A DNA stretch of 64,000 nucleotides from UBA11606 sp049437325. Its GTDB lineage: Bacteria > Actinomycetota > Acidimicrobiia > Acidimicrobiales > Aldehydirespiratoraceae. Shown piece after piece: positions 8,654 to 15,949 of the stretch (position 1 is its first letter; the number at the start of each line of letters is the position of its first letter). The stretch covers positions 62,001 to 126,000 of the forward strand of contig JBMTIM010000002.1 in NCBI GenBank assembly GCA_049437325.1, written 5' to 3'. A program made the translations under genes and the position numbers. Under the pieces are notes generated by a model. That model saw only the letters and a list, made by a program, of their open reading frames with translations, was not told the DNA's origin and made no database searches.

Positions 8654-9415
8654 TCACGCAGCGAAGGGTTCGGCAACAAAGCCAACCCGATGAACGACCC
8701 GGCGACCGATGAAGTCCGGCATTGCGATGTGCTGGGTGCTCCGGTTGTCCCAGATGACGACGTCACCTTCTTCCCAGCGATGGCGGTAGGTGAAGTCGGG
8801 TCGAGTGAGGTGCTTCAGCAACAGTGCCAGGATGGCCTCGGACTCGACCGGCGGAAGGTTGACGATTCCTCGGACGAACGTCTCGTTGACGAAGATGCAT
8901 GGCCGACCGCTCACCGGGTGGTGACGAATCACCGGGTGTTCGGCCGCCACCCCTGGCGCAATCTCGTGCCGGGCTCGACGACTCGAGAGCAGTGTCCGCA
9001 TGCCGTTCGACAACGCATCGTGTGCTGCTTCGGCATCGAGCCAGAGTGTGTCGCCACCGACTTCGGGCAGGACACGGATCGTGAGCACAGCGCCCGATGA
9101 CGGCGTCTCGGTGAAGGTCTCGTCCGCGTGCCACCGATCGGCCTTGTAGCCCTCGTCGCTGTCGAAAACGCAGACGAAATCGTTGTCGGGATGGCGCGGG
9201 TTTTGGGGCTGGGGCGGCTCGGGGGCGCCAAACACCGTGGCGAGTGCGATGTGTTGATCAATGGTGGGATCTGCCCCTGGCACGACGAGCACCTTGCGAT
9301 CGACCAACGCGTCTCGAAGTGCTTGGTGATTGACCGGGTCGAGCAGTTCCTCGAGGGGCATGTCGAGTCGTGCAGCGTGGCGACCGGTGAGCGGGGTGAG
9401 CGTGAGCGAGGTCAT
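8654..9415 (-). CDS. TauD/TfdA family Fe(II)/2-oxoglutarate dioxygenase
   Basis: 253-residue oxygenase of the taurine/2,4-D dioxygenase family. The facial triad is His96-x-Asp98 (WHADETF) and His229 (NRSTQHIAM), and an Arg-rich C-terminus (RRVVHRVGF) can bind 2-oxoglutarate. Its ATG overlaps the marR stop by 4 bp (ATGA), showing translational coupling. Members hydroxylate taurine, alkyl sulfates, phenoxyacids or quaternary amines. The next oxygenase in the operon is carnitine-type, so a quaternary amine substrate is plausible but not shown. Confidence 0.85.
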   Translation of the reverse strand: MTSLTLTPLTGRHAARLDMPLEELLDPVNHQALRDALVDRKVLVVPGADPTIDQHIALATVFGAPEPPQPQNPRHPDNDFVCVFDSDEGYKADRWHADETFTETPSSGAVLTIRVLPEVGGDTLWLDAEAAHDALSNGMRTLLSSRRARHEIAPGVAAEHPVIRHHPVSGRPCIFVNETFVRGIVNLPPVESEAILALLLKHLTRPDFTYRHRWEEGDVVIWDNRSTQHIAMPDFIGRRVVHRVGFVAEPFAA

Positions 9416-9900
9416 GCGGTGATCCTTGGTTCGGAGGGGATGGCAACGAACGTGCGGCTGGACGGAAGGCCAGCTTGCGCCTCGAACGAACCGACCAACG
9501 ATCGAACGATGTCGTCGAGTTGGCAGAGATCGATGTCGCCGATCACTTCCCTGGTTCGAGCGACGATCGACTGGAGTGCACGGTCGTGCAAGTCGCGGCC
9601 GGTCGCGGTGATCGAGACCATCTTGCCCCGACCATCGTTGGGGTCGGGGTGGCGCTCCACCAGACCGGCGTCCTCGAGCCGTCCGAGGGTAGCGGTGAGT
9701 CCCCCGGTGGTCTGGACGACGAATCGACCAACATGTCGGGGGCTGGCGGCTCCGGTCGGCTGTTGCGTGAGGAAGAGCAGCACGCGGAGTTCTGCCGCTG
9801 ACGTGCCGTGTTCGGCGCAGATGGAGTTGACCAACAACTCGTTCAAGCGGCCGAGCCGACCGAGTAGCAGGGTCAGGGTCGTGAGATCAGGCGGCGCCAC
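9412..9900 (-). CDS. MarR family transcriptional regulator
   Basis: 162-residue winged helix-turn-helix repressor. The DNA-binding segment runs from about residue 33 (TSAAELRVLLFLTQ) through VVQTTGGLTATLGRLEDAGLVERHPDPNDGRGKMVSITATG, with the MarR wing D-x-R-G. The start is GTG at 9900; no strong ribosome site is visible. It is first in an operon with two oxygenases and a propeller-like protein and probably controls them. A perfect 12-bp palindrome lies 18 bp upstream of the start and may be its operator. Confidence 0.9.
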   Translation of the reverse strand: MAPPDLTTLTLLLGRLGRLNELLVNSICAEHGTSAAELRVLLFLTQQPTGAASPRHVGRFVVQTTGGLTATLGRLEDAGLVERHPDPNDGRGKMVSITATGRDLHDRALQSIVARTREVIGDIDLCQLDDIVRSLVGSFEAQAGLPSSRTFVAIPSEPRITA

Positions 9901-9918
9901 GTCGCCATTTCACTTTAT

Positions 9919-9930
9919 AGAAAGCTTTCT
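9919..9930. promoter_or_regulatory. Palindrome AGAAAGCTTTCT, putative MarR operator
   Basis: Perfect 12-bp palindrome in the 73-bp divergent gap between marR (minus) and the serine protease gene (plus). MarR proteins usually bind such sites next to their own start, so autorepression is likely and the protease gene could also be affected. The surroundings are AT-richer than the rest of the window, as for a promoter. Confidence 0.55.
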
Positions 9931-9960
9931 GTCAAGTTACTTTGTTCCCCTCTCGTGGCC

Positions 9961-9966
9961 TACCGT
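9961..9966 (+). promoter_or_regulatory. Leaderless-type -10 box for the serine protease gene
   Basis: TACCGT followed by 7 nt and ATG 9974. AGGA directly abuts the ATG, too close to act as a ribosome site. Confidence 0.4.
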
Positions 9967-9973
9967 CACAGGA

Positions 9974-10615
9974 ATGCAGCATCTCGCCATCGCCCTGCTC
10001 GTCGCAGTCCTCGCTGGCTGCGCCAGTGGTGCCCCTGGCGTCAGCTCGACGGTCGGCATACGGGCGGCCGGCTGCGAATCGACCGACCGCTTCGGAACCG
10101 GCGTGATCGTCGCCGGTCCGGATGGGCCGATCATCGTCACGAGCGCCCACACCGTGACCGGTTCGACCGCCATCGCCGTGATCGCCGGTCGCGAACATCC
10201 CGCCGAGCTTCTGGCGTTCGATCCGGCGTCGGACCTTGCCCTCCTCAGTGCCCCAGAGACCGCACATCCCGCACCGGTGGCCCAGACCATCGACGCAGGC
10301 GACCGGGGTCGCCTTGTCGTGTGGGAGCCAGACGGTCGATTCGTCGAGACCGAGGTCGAAATACGACGGCTCCTGCGCGTCACGATCGAAGACATTTTCG
10401 TCGAGGCCGAGGTAGAGCGCCTGGCCTTCGAAATCGACGGAACAACGACACGAGGCGACTCGGGGGCTCCGGTGTTCGACGACGCAGGCCGAGTGCTGGG
10501 GATCATCTATGCGCGGTCACGGGAGCGACCGGCCTCGTTCGCCGTTCGCCACGAGGAGATCAGCGCGTTGATGAGCGAGCCGATGATCCCGCCTTCGGCG
10601 AGCCGCTGCCGGTGA
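9974..10615 (+). CDS. Trypsin-like serine protease, lipoprotein
   Basis: 213-residue secreted protease of the chymotrypsin/HtrA-type fold. The signal peptide ends in the lipobox LAGC (Cys16), so the protein is expected to be membrane-anchored outside the cell. The triad is visible: His59 (TSAHTV), Asp87 (ASDLALL) and Ser163 (RGDSGAPV). No PDZ domain follows. ATG 9974 was chosen because it gives an exact lipoprotein signal and follows a TACCGT box; the frame is open far upstream but that stretch is antisense to marR/tauD. The 3' end overlaps the convergent membrane-protein gene by 56 bp. Confidence 0.85.
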   Translation: MQHLAIALLVAVLAGCASGAPGVSSTVGIRAAGCESTDRFGTGVIVAGPDGPIIVTSAHTVTGSTAIAVIAGREHPAELLAFDPASDLALLSAPETAHPAPVAQTIDAGDRGRLVVWEPDGRFVETEVEIRRLLRVTIEDIFVEAEVERLAFEIDGTTTRGDSGAPVFDDAGRVLGIIYARSRERPASFAVRHEEISALMSEPMIPPSASRCR

Positions 10616-11387
10616 GCCGGATCTCGCGACCGATCCGGTGATCCTCGATCGCCTGAAGACCCGACACGATTGCCGGACCCATGCTGAGTGCAATGACGAC
10701 TGTCATCGGCCCGAAGGCACCACCGATCGCAAGCCCGGCGACGAAGAACCCCACCTCGAGTGCTGTGCGAAGCAGGAGTGGACGGTGGCCACGACGTTCT
10801 GCGACATGCATGAGCGCCTCGAAGGCGCCACCCGCCGCTCCCTTCGCCACGACGAGCGCAACGCCACAGACCAGCGCGACCCATCCGGCTGCCGCCAAGG
10901 CAAGTCGCACCCCGATCGGGTCCGGAGCGACGACAAGCGTGCCGACGAGGTCGATGCTCAGACCGTTGAGCACGATGAACAGGACGCTTCGACTCGTGGG
11001 TCGAACGCCGAAGGCCGTTGCAACCACAAAAAGCAATCCTGACGTGACCCAGGCCGACTGTCCGAACGACAGCGGCGTGATGTCCGAGAGGCCCGAGAGC
11101 CAGACGTCGAAGGGCGACAAGCCGAGACCGGCTGCGTCGAGCGAGACCACACCCACTCCGATCAACGCAGACGCAGGGACGAGCCAAAGGGCCTGCTGTG
11201 ACGGAGTCGGGATCGGATGATCCTGGACCCAGCGCGAGGTTGCAACGACCCCTTGCCGGGAGATGCCACCCAGGTTCTCGATTCGTCGAACCAGCCAGTT
11301 CACGCAGGAAAAGAGAACGTGACGCACGGCCATCAGTCTCGCTCGGAGACGGCGAGGTGCATCGCAGGCGTCAGGGTCGTCGGTCAC
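10560..11387 (-). CDS. YczE/YyaS/YitT-type integral membrane protein
   Basis: 275-residue membrane protein. After an Arg-rich cytoplasmic N-terminus (~65 residues) come about five hydrophobic helices, with the family features SLDAAGLGLSPFDVW and KGAAGGAFEAL. Relatives such as YczE/YitT have no settled function. The gene lies between a convergent protease gene and the downstream end of the inositol locus and is not clearly part of either. An internal start would remove the charged N-terminus. Confidence 0.7.
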   Translation of the reverse strand: MTDDPDACDAPRRLRARLMAVRHVLFSCVNWLVRRIENLGGISRQGVVATSRWVQDHPIPTPSQQALWLVPASALIGVGVVSLDAAGLGLSPFDVWLSGLSDITPLSFGQSAWVTSGLLFVVATAFGVRPTSRSVLFIVLNGLSIDLVGTLVVAPDPIGVRLALAAAGWVALVCGVALVVAKGAAGGAFEALMHVAERRGHRPLLLRTALEVGFFVAGLAIGGAFGPMTVVIALSMGPAIVSGLQAIEDHRIGREIRLTGSGSPKAGSSARSSTR

Positions 11388-11394
11388 ACCGGGC

Positions 11395-12258
11395 TCAGTC
11401 GATCAGCGCACGGAGGCGCTGCATCCGGGGCCGCACCACATCGGCAAGCAGCGCCTCCCGATCCCCCGCTGCGGCGAGCGCCGCCTCGCCCCAGAGAGCC
11501 CGGCCGACCATGAACCCAGAACCTCCGGCCGAGACGGCGACCTCGACCTGTCGGGCGTAGGTGTCGAAGGAACCACCACCCGACAACAACACCCACGGCA
11601 TCGGAGCGATCTCGGAGATCGCTCGGCAGGTTGCGTACCAGTGATCGTCATCGGTGTCCGATGGGTCGACCGGGAATGGCAGCTTCAACAGATCGGGTCG
11701 CATCGCAGCAAAGCGCATCGCGGTTTCGAGCACGAGCTTCGGCCGTTGCGAGGGATCGTCGAGGTCATAGAACAGCGGCTCGAGAACGATCGGAATGCCG
11801 ACCCTGTTGCACTCGGCGACCACCGCACGCCCGACCGCCTCTTGGGCGGCAGCGAGCGGCCGATCAGGGCGATACGGCAGCAGCAGTTTGGCACACGATG
11901 CCCCGCTCGCCTTGGCCTGCTCGACAGACCACCCATCGAGCAGCTCGGTCGGACCCTTCTCGGGGTCGCCCAGGTACCCCTGTGCTTCGAGGGCTGCGGT
12001 GAAACCGATCCCTCGGGGCACCGCGCCGGAATCGATGAGCTGGGGAATCGAATACTCGGGCTCCAGCATGACGCCCGTGGCCTCGGGCGCAATCGCCCGC
12101 ACCATCTGGTCCTTCAACGCCGTGATCTCTGCTGCGGAGAGGCTGTCGGGATCGTCGGGGCGGACGAAGGCCCGCAACGAGTCTCGGTGGTCGATGGCGA
12201 ATACCCCGAACCGGCGCTTGTCGTTGGTGAGATCGTCCAGAGGGGAGTGAAGATTCAT
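11395..12258 (-). CDS. LacD/YihT-type class I aldolase, candidate DKGP aldolase
   Basis: 287-residue TIM-barrel aldolase resembling tagatose-1,6-bisphosphate aldolase LacD and sulfofructose-phosphate aldolase YihT. Visible marks are FAIDHRDSLRAF (~19-31), the probable Schiff-base Lys192 in DLLKLPFPVD, and the phosphate-binding end LLSGGGSFD ... GFMVGRALWGEA. Its ATG overlaps the IolB-like stop (ATGA). No IolJ (class II) gene is present, so this enzyme may split 2-deoxy-5-keto-gluconate-6-phosphate into dihydroxyacetone phosphate and malonate semialdehyde. That role is inference from position. Confidence 0.75.
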   Translation of the reverse strand: MNLHSPLDDLTNDKRRFGVFAIDHRDSLRAFVRPDDPDSLSAAEITALKDQMVRAIAPEATGVMLEPEYSIPQLIDSGAVPRGIGFTAALEAQGYLGDPEKGPTELLDGWSVEQAKASGASCAKLLLPYRPDRPLAAAQEAVGRAVVAECNRVGIPIVLEPLFYDLDDPSQRPKLVLETAMRFAAMRPDLLKLPFPVDPSDTDDDHWYATCRAISEIAPMPWVLLSGGGSFDTYARQVEVAVSAGGSGFMVGRALWGEAALAAAGDREALLADVVRPRMQRLRALID

Positions 12259-13103
12259 CGGGCCCGAACCCGGGGCAGGTCCCACCCGAACCTGTCCCAG
12301 TCCTCCTCGATCCAGGTGTAGGCGTCGTGGAAGCACGGAGGGGTGACCCGTTCACCATCCACGAGCTCCCCGGCAAGGAAGTTGAGGAAGAACATGTGGC
12401 TGCCAGGGGCCGCTGCAGTCGAGTGATACCCCTTCGTTACGAGCGCGCAGTCGCGATCCCCGGCGACGAGCGCTTCGTCGAAGGCCTCGTCGACCCGCCA
12501 GTTGCGGTGGATGCAGAAGCCGTCGGCCGGGTCGAGGCGGAAGTAATACGTCTCCTCGAGGTACGGCGAGCCGTCGTACCCGTCGTGACAGTGGGGAGGC
12601 CACCCCGACCACGACCCGCGCGGCACATAGACCTCGTAGAGGATGAGTCGCTCGGCATCGATCGGCGGGGCGAGCACGTTGTTGACCTGGCGGTACGCCG
12701 CTCCCCCACCCCGGAGCTCGCTCGCCATCTCGGTCGGCTCGATGATGCGCGCCGGATACCGGCCTTCGGCAGGCGCCGAGCCGATCGCGAACTCGAAGCT
12801 CGACCCGTCGTCGGGGGGGCAGGCAACGGAGATCGCCACGCCGGGAGGCGCGTAGCCCACCCGAGGCATCTCGTCGAAGACGCTCGAACGGGTCAGGGTC
12901 GTCTCGATCTCACCGATCTGCACAGCACCCATACCCTCCAGAGGAACGATCGCCGTTTCCTGATCGACGAGGAGGTGCTCGTGGGTTTCACCGGGGCCGA
13001 GCTTCACGATCGCGTAGCTGAGGTAGGTCCAGCCTGCCGATTCCGGCGTGATCGCCATGCGAATCTTCGACGACAGGTCAGGTTTGATCAGATGGTCGTT
13101 CAT
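12255..13103 (-). CDS. IolB-like 5-deoxy-glucuronate isomerase paralogue
   Basis: 282-residue double-cupin protein of the KduI/IolB family. Metal-binding residues are recognisable in WPPHCHDGYDGSPYLEETYYFRLDP and in TKGYHSTAAAPGSHMFFLNFLAGE. It is clearly more diverged than the second copy at 19988-20899, which has the standard IolB wording. ATG overlaps the IdhA-type dehydrogenase stop (ATGA). Either it isomerises a different uronate-like intermediate or it is redundant; sequence alone does not decide. Confidence 0.8.
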   Translation of the reverse strand: MNDHLIKPDLSSKIRMAITPESAGWTYLSYAIVKLGPGETHEHLLVDQETAIVPLEGMGAVQIGEIETTLTRSSVFDEMPRVGYAPPGVAISVACPPDDGSSFEFAIGSAPAEGRYPARIIEPTEMASELRGGGAAYRQVNNVLAPPIDAERLILYEVYVPRGSWSGWPPHCHDGYDGSPYLEETYYFRLDPADGFCIHRNWRVDEAFDEALVAGDRDCALVTKGYHSTAAAPGSHMFFLNFLAGELVDGERVTPPCFHDAYTWIEEDWDRFGWDLPRVRAR

Positions 13104-14107
13104 AGGTCGATCTCCGAGATCTGCACGGGACGTCCTTCGTCCATGGATTTTTTGGCGGCCATCCCGATGACGAGTGGGGCTCGCCCGTCGAGCCCGCTGA
13201 CGGGCATCGGCGTGCCGTGTTCGACCGCATCGACGAAGGCAGCCCACTGATCGAGGTAGCTCACGGCGTATCGCTCGAGAAAGAAGTGCTGTAGCGGTGC
13301 CTGTCGGTACCCGTCGCCCGAGGCCAGCACTGCGTTCACCTCGTGATGGTTGGTCGACTGAGCCATCCCCGCACTGCCAAAGGCCTCGACCCGTTGGTCG
13401 TAGCCGTACACCGCTCGCCGGCTGATGTCGATCGTGGTCAGCGCGCCGTTGTCGTGCGTGAGCACGATGACCGCGGTGTCGACATCGCCTGCCTCTCCGA
13501 TGGCCGGATCGACTCGGACCCGGCCGACTGCGTAGACCGAGTCGACCTCACTGCCGGTCACGTACCGGGCCATGTCGAAATCATGGATGGCCATGTCGTT
13601 GAAAATCCCACCTGACACTGCGATGTAGGAGATAGGCGGCGGCGCCGGGTCACGGCTCGTGATGTTGACGACCTCGACATCTCCGACGGCACCACGGGCA
13701 ACTGCTTCGGCCACCGAGCGGTGCGAGGGATCGAAGCGGCGGTTGAATCCGATGTGCAGGGGAACGCCGGCGGCTTCGACCGCCCTGAGCCCGCGATCGA
13801 CTTCGGCCACATCGAGGCTGATCGGCTTCTCGCAGAAGATCGCCCGACCTGCCCGGGCTGCGGCAACCATGCAGTCGACGTGGGTGTCGGTGCTCGTACA
13901 GATGGCGACCGCGTCGGCATCGAGGGAAAGCGCATCCTCGAGCGACTCCACCGCCGGCACCCCCAACTCGATGGAAACAGCCCCGGCCGAATCGCCGGAC
14001 ACATCGAACACGCCGACCACCTCGGCACCAGAAACCCGCCGGTGCAGATACTCGGCGTGCATGGTGCCGATGCGGCCGCAGCCGAGCACCACGAAACGAA
14101 CCGTCAT
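13100..14107 (-). CDS. Inositol 2-dehydrogenase, proteobacterial IdhA type
   Basis: 335-residue Gfo/Idh/MocA NAD-dependent dehydrogenase that would oxidise myo-inositol to scyllo-inosose. The Rossmann motif is VVLGCGRIGTMHAEY. The family EKP motif is FCEKPISLD, and IGFNRRFDPS and GGIFNDMAIHDFDMARY match the IdhA/IolG type known from rhizobia. VRVDPAIGEAGDVDTA is also typical of that group. The next gene upstream encodes the other, Bacillus-type IolG, so the locus carries both forms. Start ATG 14107 overlaps the preceding stop by 4 bp. Confidence 0.85.
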   Translation of the reverse strand: MTVRFVVLGCGRIGTMHAEYLHRRVSGAEVVGVFDVSGDSAGAVSIELGVPAVESLEDALSLDADAVAICTSTDTHVDCMVAAARAGRAIFCEKPISLDVAEVDRGLRAVEAAGVPLHIGFNRRFDPSHRSVAEAVARGAVGDVEVVNITSRDPAPPPISYIAVSGGIFNDMAIHDFDMARYVTGSEVDSVYAVGRVRVDPAIGEAGDVDTAVIVLTHDNGALTTIDISRRAVYGYDQRVEAFGSAGMAQSTNHHEVNAVLASGDGYRQAPLQHFFLERYAVSYLDQWAAFVDAVEHGTPMPVSGLDGRAPLVIGMAAKKSMDEGRPVQISEIDL

Positions 14108-15123
14108 GATCGTGTCCTTCTCTCGCTATCAGGCCCGTACAACGATGGCGTGGCCGGCAACTCGACGAGCGTCGGCAGCCCGTCCGCCTCCGCTGATGCC
14201 GCAGCCGCTTTGACGACGGCCTGCGCCGCGTAGCCGTCCCATGCCGATGGCCCCCGAGGCACGCCGTCCTCGACCGACGCGACAAAGTCACGCATCTCGG
14301 TTCGGTAGGTGTCGAGGAATGGGGTGAACCAGTCGTCCCCGATCGAGCCCGTGACCATTCCGTCGGTGCGCACTGCGGCTCGCAGCGGTTCAGCAGCGAC
14401 GACGTTGCCGTGTTCGGCGGTGACCTCGACCGACACCTCATAGCCGGTTGCGATGTCGTCGAACTCGAGCACTGCGACGGCACCATCGGCGAGCCTGCAG
14501 GTCACGAGAACCAGGCGCGTGCCGGCTCCTCCGGGCACGACCGAGGTCGCCACCGAGACGATCTCCTGGCCCGACAGCCATCGGACGGTGTGAATGTCGT
14601 GGATGACGGACTCGACGAGCATCTGGGGAACGGTGCGAGATCCGTCGTTCGTATTGCGGTGGACCGCCCGAATGTGGCACGGCCGACCGATCCGGGAGAG
14701 CGCATCCGCAACCTGCCCATGACGTTCGTCGTAGACGCGCATGAAGCCGAGCTGGACGAATCGTCGACCATGGGCAACCTCGGTTTCGACGATCTGGCGA
14801 GCATCCTGCAGGTCGACGGTGAGGGGCTTCTCGGCCAGAACTGGAAGGCCCCGCTCGAGCGCAGCCATCACGTACCGGTGGTGGAGGTGGTCCGGGCAGG
14901 CGATGACAACTGCGTCACAGTCGGCCGCTTCAGCGACCGTCGATCCGATCCTGTCCATGCCCTCGGCGATCCACGTACACCCGAGTTCAGCGGCAAGCGC
15001 TGCCCCGTTCGCCTCGTCGGGATCGGCAACCCAACCGAGGTCGGCACCGGCGAGGTCGGCGACATGACGGGCATGACATGCACCCATCCCTCCGACGCCG
15101 ATCACGCCGATCCGAACCGTCAC
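14104..15123 (-). CDS. iolG: Inositol 2-dehydrogenase, Bacillus IolG type
   Basis: 339-residue Gfo/Idh/MocA dehydrogenase. GVIGVGGMGACHARH binds NAD, LAEKPLTVD carries the EKP lysine, and VQLGFMRVYD, AVHRNTND and SVIHDIHTVRWL match Bacillus subtilis IolG, as does the C-terminal GPSAWDGYAAQAVVKAA. The reaction is inositol to 2-keto-inositol, possibly also D-chiro-inositol oxidation. The start is GTG at 15123, which overlaps the SDR stop (GTGA); longer upstream extensions run antisense-like into the SDR gene and were rejected. Confidence 0.85.
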   Translation of the reverse strand: MTVRIGVIGVGGMGACHARHVADLAGADLGWVADPDEANGAALAAELGCTWIAEGMDRIGSTVAEAADCDAVVIACPDHLHHRYVMAALERGLPVLAEKPLTVDLQDARQIVETEVAHGRRFVQLGFMRVYDERHGQVADALSRIGRPCHIRAVHRNTNDGSRTVPQMLVESVIHDIHTVRWLSGQEIVSVATSVVPGGAGTRLVLVTCRLADGAVAVLEFDDIATGYEVSVEVTAEHGNVVAAEPLRAAVRTDGMVTGSIGDDWFTPFLDTYRTEMRDFVASVEDGVPRGPSAWDGYAAQAVVKAAAASAEADGLPTLVELPATPSLYGPDSERRTRS

Positions 15124-15947
15124 GACTGCAACTCGGGCGGGAGTTCGGCGAGTTCGGGTCCGGGCCGCACCCCAGGACCGACACCGATGATCGTCTGATC
15201 CCAATCGATGTCTTGACCGGTGAGAAACCCACTGTCGGGCGAGCACAGATGCACGATCGTCTTGGCGATCTCGTCCGGCTTGATCAGCTTGCCCATCGGC
15301 TGATGGGCTTCGGCCCGCTCGAGCCACCCGTCGGTCGCGCCCTCGTAGCGGCGCTGGGTGACATCCTCGGCCGGGGTGTCCATCCACCCCGGGTTGAGCA
15401 TGTTCACCCGCACCCTGTGACGCATCAGGGTGAACGCCATGTTGCGGGTGGCTGCGACGAGCGCCATCTTCGACGCGGCATAGGGCAACAGATTCGGTGC
15501 GCCACCGTGCCGAGCGACCGACCCGATGAGCACGATCGACCCGTCGACGCCAGTACGAACCATGACCTTGGCCGACTCCTGGGCGACGAGACACGCAGCC
15601 CGAACGTTGAGGGTGAGCATGTCGTCCCACATCTGAGAGGTGGAGTCCCACACCGACCCGCGGAAGGTGGCGGCTGCACAATTCACCACCGCATGCATGG
15701 TGTCGAAGACGTCGGCGGTCGCCGCGACCGCTGCAGCAGGACCGTCGGGATCGGACAGATCGACCGAGACGAACTCGACCCGGCAGCCGTCGCCGGTGAG
15801 CGCAGTTGCGGCGGCCAGACCTTTCTCGTGGTCACGACCGACGAGCATCAGGCCGGCTGCGCCATGCTCCTTGAGTCGGGCCGCAGTGGCGAGCCCCAGC
15901 CCTTGCGATCCTCCGGTGATCAGCGCAACTCGCCCGTCGAAGCTCAT
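15120..15947 (-). CDS. SDR family oxidoreductase in the iol operon
   Basis: 275-residue classical short-chain dehydrogenase. The N-terminal nucleotide motif is TGGSQGLGLA, the active-site Tyr-x-x-x-Lys is YAASK (~154-158), with Ser in LIGSVARHG. The C-terminal tail (GFLTGQDIDWDQTIIG) is typical of 3-ketoacyl-reductase-like SDRs. ATG 15947 is 2 bp after the iolD stop. It could oxidise or reduce an inosose or an epimer on the way into the inositol pathway; this is inference from context. Confidence 0.8.
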   Translation of the reverse strand: MSFDGRVALITGGSQGLGLATAARLKEHGAAGLMLVGRDHEKGLAAATALTGDGCRVEFVSVDLSDPDGPAAAVAATADVFDTMHAVVNCAAATFRGSVWDSTSQMWDDMLTLNVRAACLVAQESAKVMVRTGVDGSIVLIGSVARHGGAPNLLPYAASKMALVAATRNMAFTLMRHRVRVNMLNPGWMDTPAEDVTQRRYEGATDGWLERAEAHQPMGKLIKPDEIAKTIVHLCSPDSGFLTGQDIDWDQTIIGVGPGVRPGPELAELPPELQS

Positions 15948-15949
15948 CC

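Noticed and set aside
9128..10615. 495-codon open frame on the plus strand
   Set aside because: Real coding starts at ATG 9974 with a lipoprotein signal; the earlier part is antisense to tauD-like and marR.
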